The notes beneath the pieces are model-generated. The model was not told where the DNA came from, made no database searches, and saw nothing but the letters and a program-made list of their open reading frames with translations. Positions 33,491 to 44,235 of a DNA stretch of 64,000 nt are shown one piece after another. Each line of letters opens with the position of its first letter. The stretch's first letter is position 1. Source of the DNA: Larix kaempferi. Lineage: Eukaryota > Streptophyta > Pinopsida > Pinales > Pinaceae. The stretch covers positions 372,001 to 436,000 of the forward strand of contig BSBM01001448.1 in assembly GCA_027924585.1 (NCBI GenBank). Reading direction: 5' to 3'. The position numbers were made by a program, and so were the translations under genes.

Positions 33491-36428
33491 TCAGTGCTCA
33501 TCAAAATTGAACGAAAATGGATATGCCACTCTCATGGCATCCTCCAGCTCCCATGTAGCCTCATCAGGACCGTAGTGCTTCCATTGCACCTTTACCTATC
33601 TGATGGCTCGGTTCTGGAGCAATGTTACCTTCTTGTCTAGGTTGCGCAATGGATCGATTTGGAACTCTCCCTCGGGTTCCACCTAGATCACATCCCAATT
33701 AATCACATGGTTAGGATCATGTACATCTTTCTTAAGTAAAGAGACATGAAAAACATTATGAGCTTTAGTGCTAGCAGGAAATGCAAGTCTATATGCAAAT
33801 GGCCCTATTCTTTCAAGCACTTCAAATGGCCCACAATATCTGGGTGATAGCTTGGAACAACCCCCAAGCTTCAAGGAACTCTTCCTTGGCCTCACTCTAA
33901 GATACACATGATCCCCAACACTGAATTCCCTATGCACTCTAAGCTTATCTGCATAGCTTTTCTGTCTATCTTGGGCTTCTCTTAAATTCTGCCTGATATT
34001 TGCAACATCTTGTTCCATTTCCTCAAGCAATTCCGGCCCAAGTACAATTTTGTTCACTGGATTATCCCAAGTCACTGGTGTCCTACACCTTCTGCCATAC
34101 AAAGCCTCATATGGGCTTATTCCCAATGATGCTTGTTTCCCATTGTTATATGCAAACTCTACCAAGTGCAGATAATCCTCCCACTTGGAAGGTTTGTCCA
34201 TAACATACATGCGAAGCATGTCTTCAAGCACTTGATTTACTCTTTCTGTTTTCCCATCTGTTTGAGGATGGTACGTGGTACTAAAGTTAAACTGTGTACC
34301 TAAATCTGCAAAGAGACCCTTCCAAAAATTGGAAGTGAACTTGGTATCCCTGTCATAAATTATTGTCTTAGGAAATCCATGTAATTTGAAAATTTCCTTC
34401 ATGAAAATATTTGCAATGGCATCGGCTTTAAGTGTGGACTTAACTGGTTAAAAATGTGTTGCCTTTGTTAACTTGTCCACCACCACCATCATGGAATCAT
34501 GTTGTCTCATCGTCATTGGAAAACCTGTAATAAAATCCATGGAAATTACTTCCCACTTCCATTCAGGAATTGGCAATGGATGCAATAACCCTGCTGGGTG
34601 TTGGTGTTCAACCTTCACCTGCTAACATTTCATGCACCTAGAAATGTATTCAACGATCTTCTTCTTCATCCCCGACCATAAATAATGTTTTCTTGCTATA
34701 GCAATTTTTTTCTGATATCCTGGGTGACCGGAGTATGGAGCTTTATGGATTTCATCCATAACAATCCTCCTCAATTCTGCCACATTTGGAATATAGGCTC
34801 TATTCTTATAAGTAAGGAGTCTGTCTTTTTCCAAATGGTATCCTTCATACTTCTTTTCAAGGTCTTGTTGTTGCAATTTGTCCTTTATCTGCATATACAC
34901 TTCATCCTCAACAATATGGTTAACAATCTGCTGCCTCAAATCTTGTTGGCAAGTGCTAAGCGCTGCCACATGCATTTCATGTACTTTCCTGCTGAGTGCA
35001 TCAACCACCTTGTTTTCTTTCCCTTTTATGTGTTTGATTTCAAAATCAAATTCACACAAAAATTCCAACCATTTAGTTTGCCTAGCATTCAAATTTGGTT
35101 GATCAAATAAGTATTTCAGACCACAGTGGTATGTCCTTAGCTCAAATTTCCCGCCCATTAAGTAATGCCTCCACATCTTTAAAGTATGTACTATGGCTGC
35201 AAGTTCTAAATCATGAGTAGCATAGTTTTTCTCGTGCTCCTTCAACTTTCTCGACTCATAGCATACCACGTGGTTGTTTTGCATAAGAACTCCTCCAAGT
35301 CCTTGATTGCATGCATCGGTACATACCACAAAGTCTTCTTCTGGGTCTGCAATCTTCAAAATTGGTGCACTCGTAAGAAGATTCTTCAACTGTTGGAAAC
35401 TTTCATCACATCTTGGTGACCATTCAAACTGTATCCCCTTCTTTTGCAAAGAAGTGATCGGGTTTGCGACCTTGGAGAACCCTTCAATAAACCTCCGGTA
35501 GTAACCAGCAAGGCCCATAAAAGATCTCACATCTGTCACATTCCTTGGAGTTGGCCAATTCATAATGGCTTCAATCTTCTCAGAGTCCATAGATATTCCT
35601 TCATTTGAGATAATGTGACCCAAATAATAGTTTCTATCTTTATAAAAGTCACATTTTCTCAACTTTGCATACAACTTATGCTCCCTTAGCAATTGTAATG
35701 TCATTCTCAAATGTTCTTCATGCTCTTCTTCATTCTTAGAATAGATGAGAATGTCGTCTAGAAAAACAAGGACAAACTTGTCCAAATACTTGCTAAAAAC
35801 ATTATTCATGAGACACATGAATGTAGCTGGTGCATTTGTCAGACCAAATGGTACCACCACAAACTCATAGTGTCCATACCTCGTTCTAAAGGTTGTCTTA
35901 TGAATATCTTCCTCTTTGATTCTTACCTGATGGTAACCTGACCTTAAGTCAATCTTTGAGAATACCTTTGCTCCTCTCATTTGATCAAAAATTTCATCAA
36001 CTCAGGGCAATGGGTATTTGTTCTTCACCGTGACTTTGTTCAACTGCCTATAGTCAATACATAACCTGAGTGTTCCATCTTTCTTTTTCACAAATATAAC
36101 AGGTGCTCCCCACGGGGACACACTTGGCCTGATATATTTCTTTTCCAACAACTCTTGTAATTGCATTTTCAATTCTAGCAATTCTGGTGTACTCATCCTG
36201 TAGGGTGTCTTAGACACTGGTGTGGATCCTAGCACAAGTTCAATTGTAAAATCAATGTCTCTCTTTGGAGGAATTCCAAGAATCTCATCAGGAAAAACAT
36301 CCCCGAATTCCTGATATACGTGATTGTCCTCCAACTTAAGGGTTTCATTCTCTGTTGCCTCCAAAACATGGGTTGCATACAATTGACAACCTTTCCTATA
36401 GAACTTCTTCAACTGCATGGCTGAAACC
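33491..36428 (-). pseudogene. Pol of element B: RT, RNase H, integrase, chromodomain-like tail
   Basis: This continues the frame that begins at 43252 after the D insertion. RT has [55 protein letters not shown] and [11 protein letters not shown] (catalytic FLDD near 35755). RNase H follows ([32 protein letters not shown]). Integrase has its zinc region (GHPGYQ ... CMKC) and Asp, Asp and Glu at SMDFITGFP, YDRDTKFTSNFWK and TDGKTERVNQ. The tail WKHYGPDEATWELED is chromodomain-like and in related elements targets chromatin. Stops at 36002 (TGA where Arg is usual), 34622, 34448, 33683 and 33596 interrupt it without any frameshift. Confidence 0.93.
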
Positions 36429-36990
36429 TGTTGGTTGTGGAGCCTGATCTCCATATTCAAAGATATTATAATTCAGCCGTGTTTTTACCTGAACTTTATA
36501 TGATATGTAAAAAGGACTATACACTCACCCTAACGGGGGATGTGGGGGGGGGGGGGCAAAGCCTCCCCCCATCGGGGTCTGGGGGCCAGCGGGGGTTCAG
36601 GGGCGAAGCCCCCGAAGAAATTTTTTGGGGTTGTTTTACGGGCCCATGATTTTGGGTAACCCGTGGTATTTTCCCATTGTATCTCCCTTATAAAAGAAAG
36701 ACATTGTAACAGGGCTAGGGTTGATGTATTAGGTTTTATGTATTGTAAAGATCTCTGAGATCATAAGAGAGACTGTGAGATAGTGAAGAGGAAGTGCAGC
36801 GGTTGTGCTGCAGGTTGTATCCCTTCACTTTTTTGGATGCAATAATAATAAGGACTGGTAACTTCAGTGTGGAAGTAGCCCAAGTTGGGTGAACCACGAT
36901 ATATCTGTGTCTCTCTTGTAATGTGTGTGTGTGTGATTATATTTGCATTTTTGTTTATTATTATTGCTCTGCGATCCTGTTTTTCTAACA
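36429..36990 (+). repeat. 5' LTR of element D
   Basis: This 562-bp LTR has a TATA box (tataaaag, 36689-36696). It has a G-rich block (36541-36640) of which about 78 bp are missing from the 3' LTR. It ends with gatcctgtttttctaaca. Confidence 0.95.
36689..36696 (+). promoter_or_regulatory. TATA box in D 5' LTR
   Basis: tataaaag at 36689-36696, conserved in the other LTR (about 41216-41223), about 300 bp before the LTR end. Confidence 0.65.
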
Positions 36991-36992
36991 AT

Positions 36993-37005
36993 TGGTATCA
37001 GAGCC
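36993..37005 (+). other. Primer binding site of element D
   Basis: TGGTATCAGAGCC, the complement of plant initiator-Met tRNA, lies two bases after the LTR end. Confidence 0.93.
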
Positions 37006-37065
37006 AAAGGTCTATTTGGAAAATAAATCCGCAGGAATCTAGGGTTTCTGGTTCGAGTGGGAGCA

Positions 37066-40000
37066 ATGGAGGAAGAAGGAGAGTTTAAGGTCGAGAAGTT
37101 TAACGGCCAAAACTTCCAGTTATGGAATATGCAAATGGAGGACTATCTGTACCAGAAGGATCTATTCCTACCATTGGGAGGAAGAGCAAAGTAGTCGGCA
37201 TCCATGAAGGACAAAGAATGGGAGGTTCTTGAGAGAAAGGCTCTGGAAACAATACGGTTGAGCTTGGCTTCGTCGGTGGCTTTCAATATCTCAAAAGAAA
37301 CGACAACAGACGGTTTGATGAGCGCAGTGGGTAAACTGCATGAAAAACCCTTGGCCTCCAACAAGGTTTTTCTAATGAAGCATTTATTTAATATGAAGAT
37401 GTCTGAAGGTGGATCTGTTACTGATCATTTAAATGAGTTTAATACGGTTACAAATCAACTAAGTTCTGTAAGTGTGAACTTTGATAATGAGGTTAGGGCT
37501 CTTCTAATCTTGTGCTCATTTCCAGAAAGCTGGAATAGCTTGGTCATGGCTGTAAGTAACTCTATCTCTGGTTCAAACACCTTGAAATTTGATGATGTTA
37601 TTGGTGTTATTCTTAGCGAGGAAATGCAAAGAAAAAGCATAGGTGAGACATCAGGTAATGCGTTGACCATAGAGAGCAGGGGAAGACAAAAGGAGAGAGG
37701 AAAGAGCCGAGGTAATTGCAACAACTCTAAAAAGGGTAGATCCAAGTCCAGACTGGGAAAAATAGAGTGCTGAAACTGTGGAAAGAAAGGACATCTGAAG
37801 AAAGACTGCAGATCTCTAAAGAAGAAAGGAGATGGACAGCAGGAAACTACCCAGGAAGCGAATTTAGCAAGTGATGTGTTACAAGATGCTTTGATTCTTT
37901 CATTAAATAATATTGGTTATTATTTGGTAGTAGATTTATGGGCTTCATGTCATGCTACACCCCATAGGAAATAATTTCATGATTATGTTCCAGGCGATTT
38001 TGGACATGTTTTATTGGGTGATGATGAGCCATGTAAAATTGTTGGAATGGGTAAGGTATGGATAAAAGTTAAGAATGGAATTGATTGGCTGTTAAAAGAT
38101 GTTAGGCATATTCCTGCTATGAAAAGAAATCTGATCTCAACAGGGAATTTGGGAGATGGTGGCTGTCTATCTGCATTTGGAGAAAAATAGTGGAAGATCA
38201 CTAAAGGATCAATGGTGATAGCAAAAGGAGACAGAGTAGGTACGTTGTATTTATGTCCTCATAATACTGACCATTCTATCTCTTTAGCTTCCACAAGAAC
38301 AGATACAACATTGTGGCATCATAGGCTTGGCCACATGAGTGAGAAGGGGATGCAAATTCTCCACTCAAGGAAGTTGTTGCCAGATTTGAAGTAGGTAAGT
38401 TTGGAATTCTGTAAAAACTGTGTTTATGGAAAACAGAAGAGAGTCAGATTTCTCAGGGTTGGGAAACAGAAGAAGAATGAAAAGTTAGAGATTGTGCATA
38501 CAGATGTATGGGGACCGAATCAGGTACAATCTCTTGGTGGCTCTCATTATTATGTTACATTTATTGATGATGTAACTAGGAAAACTTGGGTTTATTGCAT
38601 TAGACAAAAATCTGATGTGTTTGCTACTTTTAAGAAGTGGAAAGCTTTGGTTGAGAATGAGACAGGAAAAATGTTGAAGTGTCTAATATCTGATAATGGA
38701 GGTGAGTACTGTGGAAAGGAGTTTGATAGTTACTGTTCATACAATGGGATTCGTAGAGATAAGACAGTCCCAGGAACACCACAATAAAATGGTGTGTCTG
38801 AAAGGATGAACAGAACGATCATGGAGCGTGCAAGGTGTATGACATTGTATGTAGGGTTTCCCTTACAGTTTTGGGCAGATGTTGTAAATACTGTTGTTTA
38901 TTTAATAAACAGAGGACCTTCAAGTGATTTGGATGGTGGTATTCCAGAGGAGGCATGGACTGATAAAAAGGTAAACTACTCATTTCTGAGAACATTTGGT
39001 TGTGAAGCATTTGTCCATATTGATAAAGATAATAGAACAAAGCTTGAAGCTAAATCCAAGAAATGTACCTTTTTTGGATATGGGGTTGATGAATTTGGTT
39101 ATCATTTATGGGATTATGAAAATAACAAAATCATCAGGAGTAGAGATGTGATATTCAATGAAAAGGTCATGTATAAAGATCAGTTGCAGGGAAAGAAACA
39201 GGAAAAAGAAAACACAGAGTACATAGTGCTTGGTTAAATTAAACAAAATGAAGTTCCGAAGGTGCCAGAAAATCAAGAACAACAACAAGTACCTGAAACT
39301 CCTGCAAGTGTAAGAAGATCTACCAAGTTAAGTAGACTCCTTGAACGATACTCTCCTTCAATGTATTATTTATTGATGAATGACGCTGGTGAACCAGAAT
39401 GTTATGATGAAGAAATGTAGGTGGAAACTAGAAAGAAGTGGGAGCAAGGCATGAATGAGGAGATGGACTGATTGGTAGGAAACCATACTTAGGATTTGGT
39501 TCAGTTGCATGTTGGTAAAAAAACATTGCAGAACAAATGGATTTACAGGTTGAAGGAAGAAGAAGGAGGCAAGAAGCTGTACAAAGCCAGACTTGTTGTA
39601 AAGGGTTTTGCACAGAAGAAAGGTATAGATTTTGATGAAACATTTTCTCCTGTTGTTAAGATGACTTCAATTAGGACTATCTTAAGTCTAGTGGCGGTAG
39701 AAGATTTGAATCTTGAACAATTAGATGTAAAAACAACTTTTCTCCATGGGGATTTGGAGGAAGAGATATATATGCAGTAGCCACAAGGGTATGAGGTCAA
39801 AGGTAAGGCGAATTTGGTGTGCAGGTTGAAGAAGAGCTTGTATGGCTTGAAGCAAGCTCTAAGGCAGGGGTATTTAAAATTTGACAGGTTTATGACAAAA
39901 CAAGGTTATAGTAGATGTCTTTCTGACCACTGTGTTTATTTCAAGAAGCTAGGCAATGAAAGATATATTATTTTGTTATTGTATGTGGATGACATGCTTG

Positions 40001-40944
40001 TTGCAGGGTCTAACATGCAGGATATAAATGTACTCAAAAGGAAGTTAGCTAATTCATTTGCGATGAAGGATTTGGGTGCTGCAAAGCAAATCCTTGGGAT
40101 GAGAATAACAAGAGACAGGAAAAATCGCAAATTGACATTGTCTTAGAGTGAGTACATACAAAAGGTGTTGGAGAGGTTCAGAATGCAGAATGCAAAACCA
40201 GTAAGTACACCTTTGGCCAACCATTTCAGTCTAAGTAAGTAAATGTGTCCCAAGACACAGGAAGAGACGGATTACATGTCCAAGATTCCCTATCAATCAG
40301 CAGTTGGCAGCTTGATGTATGCCATGGTGTGCACAAGACCAGATATTTCACAAGCAATGGGAGTTGTGAGCATATATATGAACAATCCAGGTAAAGAACA
40401 TTGGAAAGTAGTACAGTGGATTCTCAGGTATTTGAGAGGTACTACCACTCATGCATTATGTTTTGGAGGTTCAGACACTGTTCTACAGGGATATGTTGAT
40501 GCAGATATGGCAGGTGATAAGGATAGCTGGAGGAGCACCACAGGGTATGTGTTTACTGTAGGTGGAACAACAGTAAGTTGGATTTTGAGATTGAAAAAGG
40601 TTGTTGCACTTTCAACAACAGAAGAAGAGTATGTTGCTATTACAGAGGCTAGTAAAGAAATGAGTTGGTTGCAGAGGTTTATGGAGGAAGTGAGTAAGAA
40701 GCAGAAGGATAATAGGTTGTATAGTGACAACCATAGTGCCATTCATCTTGCAAAGAACTCAACATTCCATTCCAGGACTAAACATATACAGCTCAAGTAC
40801 CATTTCATACTCTCTGTTCTGGAAGATGAACTATTGAAGCTGGAAAAGATACATATTAGCCAGAATCCTGCAGACATGTTCACAAAGGTAGTGACTAGAG
40901 AGAAACTGAGTTCCTGCTCGGTTTCAATTGGCCTTCTAGTGTGA
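37066..40944 (+). pseudogene. Copia gag-pol polyprotein of element D (13 stops, one frame)
   Basis: The ATG at 37066 opens a 1293-codon frame to TGA at 40942. In-frame stops lie at 37192, 37771, 37972, 38188, 38392, 38785, 39235, 39418, 39469, 39490, 39778, 40144 and 40240. Gag ends in a CCHC knuckle (CxNCGKKGHLKKDC) whose second residue is a stop. The protease active site reads Asp-Leu-Trp-Ala (37933-37944) where Asp-Ser-Gly-Ala is usual. Integrase shows LWHHRLGHMSEKG, CKNCVYGKQ, HTDVWGP, SDNGGEYC and the NGVSERMNRTIMERAR helix. RT shows LDVKTTFLHGDLEEEIYM and LLYVDDMLVAG (YVDD at 39982). RNase H shows YVDADMAGDKDSWRSTTGY. It is a complete but inactive copia polyprotein. Confidence 0.95.
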
Positions 40945-41018
40945 AGGTGAAGATAAGAAATTTTCCAAGTCCAAGGTCCAGCAAGTGTAGCAGTGGTGGA
41001 TTTGTTGTGATCATTCTC

Positions 41019-41030
41019 CAAGTGGGAGAT
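41019..41030 (+). other. Polypurine tract of element D
   Basis: CAAGTGGGAGAT, directly before the 3' LTR start. This is the common form of plant copia purine tracts. Confidence 0.85.
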
Positions 41031-41514
41031 TGTTGGTTGTGGAGCCTGATCTTTAGATTCAGAGATATTATAATTCAACCATGTTTGTACCCCATCTTTA
41101 TATGATATGTAAAAAGGACTGTACACTCACCCCAACGGGGGGGTGTGGGGGGGCAAAGCCTCCCCCCACCGGGGTCTTGGGGTAACCCGTGGTATTTTCC
41201 CATTGTATGTCCCTTATAAAAGAAGGACATTGTAACATGGATAGGGTTGATGTATTAGGTTTTATGCATTGTAAAGATCTCTGAGATCAGAAGAGAGACT
41301 ATGAGATAGTGAAGAGGAAGTGTAGCGGTTGTGTTGCAGGTTGTATCCCTTCACTTTGTTGGATGGAATAATAATAAGGAATGGCAACTTCAGTGTGGAT
41401 GTAGCCCAAGTTGGGTGAACCACGATATATATGTGTCTCTCTTGTAATGTGTGTGTGTGATTATATTTTCATTTCTGTTTATTGTTATTGCTCTGCGATC
41501 CTATTTTTCTAACA
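41031..41514 (+). repeat. 3' LTR of element D
   Basis: 484 bp, with the same ends as the 5' LTR. It lacks about 78 bp of the G-rich block, consistent with deletion between short tgggg repeats. It is followed by duplication aaacc. Confidence 0.95.
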
Positions 41515-43252
41515 AAACCTGCCTAACAGAAGTCACCTTTGGAATGCCTTTTACAACCCTTGGGTTTCCTTCTTCGTCCATGCATTCAAAAGTTTTATTG
41601 TAGCAATCAATTTTAACCTTGTGTGCTTCTAACCAATCCATTCCAATGAGAATATCATAGGAACCAAGTGGCAAAATATTCAGATTTGCATAAGTGAATA
41701 GCTCGTCCATCGCTAAGGGACATTTCTCTACAATTTCACTAACTTTTCTCTTGGTTCCAGTGGCTAGTTAAACTAACCATGATTTACTATGCTTTAATTT
41801 CTTAAAAGCACAAATCTCAACAATTTTAGGAGTGATATAACTGTGAGTAGATCTAGGATCAATCAAAATAGAAATAGATTTCTTAGCAATCTTACCTTCA
41901 ACTTCAACCACAGTTGATTGATGATCTGCCTGGCGGTCGTCTAGTGCTACATAGATTCTAGGGATTGTCCTCGCCACTTGACCTACAGTTTCAGCTCCTT
42001 GGATGTTGTGAACTTGATTTGCATTCCCATTCTGATGTGGGCAGTTCCTAAGCATGTGTTCTCCTCCACAACCCCAACATTGAAGTGGTTCTCTTGGCTC
42101 CTTTGGATCTCTTGGCTTGTCTCCCATCATCCTAGTTGGCTTAGTCACAACCGGTGATGGATGCCTTTGATGATTTTTGATATGAGGGGATTTGAAACCT
42201 TTCCTCCTTTGGTCAAACTTCTCATTCTTCTTGTCCTTCCATGCCTTATGGAAATCATGTTTTCTTTTGTTTTGATCATAGCAATACTTGGCCTTCCTTA
42301 TTGCCTCCTCTAGAGTTTGAGGTTCATCAAAATCAATCCTATCTTTATATGACTGGGGTAGCCCACTTAGAAAATGTTGAATTTTCACCTTATCATCTCG
42401 AACATACCTGACATACCTCAGCAGCTCCAAGAACTTGTTTGCATACTCTTCCATTGTCAATTGTCCCAATTTCATCTCATGGAACTCTTTGATCTTATCA
42501 TCATAGTACCTATCAGAGAGGTACTTCTGCTTGAAATATTTCTTGAACTGCTTCCACACAATTCTTCTTTCATTGATCTTCCTCACTTTCCTGATATGAT
42601 CCCACCATATAGATGCTATTCCGTTTAAGTTGAAGATGGTGACCCTTGCCTTCATATTTCCAGAGTAGTCTTGGACTTGGAAATACTTTCTCATCCCAAG
42701 AAGCCAAGCTTCAGCTTCTTGACCAGACTTTACCTCCCCATCAAATGTAGGAGGCTTTTCCTTCTTAAATTCCCCATGTGAATTGTTCTTGTAATGCCTC
42801 TTTCTCTTATTCTTGCGAGATGAAGAGCTTGAACCCTCAATGGATCCTTTAGAGTCGGATGATCCGCTAGAAGAGGTTTCTGGAGTATAGGTTTTGTCTT
42901 TAGAAACTCTTCTTGAGATATTGGACTTCTTGCGGGAATTTCTCCTTGAACTACTCTGACTCCCTTCTGGATTTTCTGACTGATGTCTGGGATTAATTTT
43001 TCTCCTGATATTTGTCAAAATCTACAGCATGGCTGCATTCAACTGATTTTGTTCTTCCTAAGCTTTAATCATCCTTTCATTATCTTCTCTGCAAATTTGC
43101 AACTCCACCCTTATGATCCTCGTGGTGGCTGCAATATCTGGGGGAGTCTCTTGATTTCTTCTCCCATTGGATTCTATTTTAACATCCTCAACATGTATAT
43201 CTTCCCCCATGGCATCTGTCTTAGGCTCATAGGGATCCTGTGCATCATCCAT
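41515..43252 (-). pseudogene. Gag and protease of element B
   Basis: The start is ATG at 43252 (an upstream in-frame non-ATG extension was ignored). Stops at 43058, 43022 and 41768 interrupt it; there is no frameshift. A basic, Ser-rich N-terminus is followed by the capsid-like region (AWLLGMRKYFQVQDYSGN, IVWKQFKKYFKQKYLSDRYY, FHEMKLGQLTMEEYANKF) and the CCHC knuckle CWGCGGEHMLRNC (about 42040-42080), which binds RNA. The retropepsin motif reads LIDPRSTHSYITP, with Arg (AGA) in place of catalytic-loop Gly at about 41852-41854, followed by LPLGSYDILIGMDWLEAHK. The frame passes directly into pol after the D insertion. The single-frame gag-pol and its motifs fit a Tekay/Del-type chromovirus. Confidence 0.92.
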
Positions 43253-43589
43253 GATGTTGATATTTTTGGCCCAACCAAGCCCAAAACTTTCCAACTACAC
43301 TATCTGGAATACTTCTTTGATGTGACTATTATTCTGCAAAATGTGTTTATAAACAATATTGTTAGCTACATTATAATACCATAATTTATTTGCATGTATG
43401 TGGGAAAATCCTATATTGACAACTTTCTCCAATCATAGACTTTCTCACAATCACCGACGGTCTCCGGGGGACGACGGGGGTCAAGGGGGCTTGCCCATGG
43501 CGATTTTCCATTTTTGGCACCTGAAAATCTCAGTGAAAACCTGTTGTATTTTCCCCATTTGGTGGACTTATCGAATTATCTTCTGCCCG

Positions 43590-43990
43590 TGTCGCAAATA
43601 TTAAGGTTAAAACGGCCATCGATGTCGTGGATCTTAATGTTAAAATTGTCGTCGGTGTCACGGATTTTAACGTTATTTTCGTTCCGTGTGTCGCAGATTT
43701 AACGTTAATTTCATCGCCGTGCATCGCAAACTTAACATTAATTTCGCTGCCGCGCGTTGCAAAAATTAACCTCAATTTCGCTGCTGCGCGTCACAAAAAT
43801 TAACATTGATTTCGCCCCCGCGTGTCACAAAAATTAACCTTAATTTCGCCGCCGCGGGTCGCAAAAATTAACCTCAATTTCGCCGCTGCGCATCGCAAAA
43901 ATTAACCTCAATTTCGCCGCCGCACGTCACAAACTTAACATTAATTACGCTACCGCACGTCACAAAAATTAACCTCAATTTTGCCGCCAC
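43590..43990. repeat. 34-bp tandem array in the leader of element B
   Basis: About twelve units of the type aaaattaacctcaatttcgc plus cgccgcgcgtcgca. The aaaaattaac block starts at 43761, 43795, 43829, 43863 and 43897, exactly 34 bp apart; outer units are 33-36 bp. It lies between primer site and gag, the same position as the unrelated 31-bp array of A. The open frame across it is an artefact of the repeats. Confidence 0.9.
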
Positions 43991-44220
43991 AGCCTTAGGA
44001 AAAATTTCAAAAACACTTAGAAAAATTTAAAATTTTTCCTTCTTCTTTCTTTCTATGATGATTACTGCTATCACTGCTGAACAGGAGGGACCTTACCTCT
44101 GCAACTATTCAATCTTAGCCTGTTTAGGCCCAATGTTGCAACCTGTGGTGATCAGAAAGGGATCTTCCCTTTTAACTGTGATCATACTTGGCCCATAGAG
44201 GCCCAATTCTATAGCCTATG

Positions 44221-44232
44221 GCTCTGATACCA
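44221..44232 (-). other. Primer binding site of element B
   Basis: On the minus strand this reads TGGTATCAGAGC (iMet type), three bases from the LTR end at 44236. Confidence 0.92.
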
Positions 44233-44235
44233 CAC

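Larger units (their letters stand above)
36429..41514 (+). mobile_element. Element D: Ty1/copia retrotransposon inserted in B
   Basis: LTRs 36429-36990 and 41031-41514 start TGTTGGTTGTGG and end TTTTTCTAACA. Perfect duplications aaacc lie at 36424-36428 and 41515-41519, and removing D rejoins the pol frame of B. The iMet primer site is at 36993-37005 and the purine tract at 41019-41030. The interior encodes one gag-pol frame in copia order (gag, protease, integrase, RT, RNase H), with 13 internal stops and no frameshift. The total length is 5086 bp. Confidence 0.96.

Noticed and set aside
36481-36649. ORF in the D LTR (72 aa, Gly/Pro-rich)
   Set aside because: It lies in the G-rich LTR block, is not conserved in the other LTR and has no motif.
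43530-43775. 81-codon minus ORF
   Set aside because: It is produced by the 34-bp leader array of element B.
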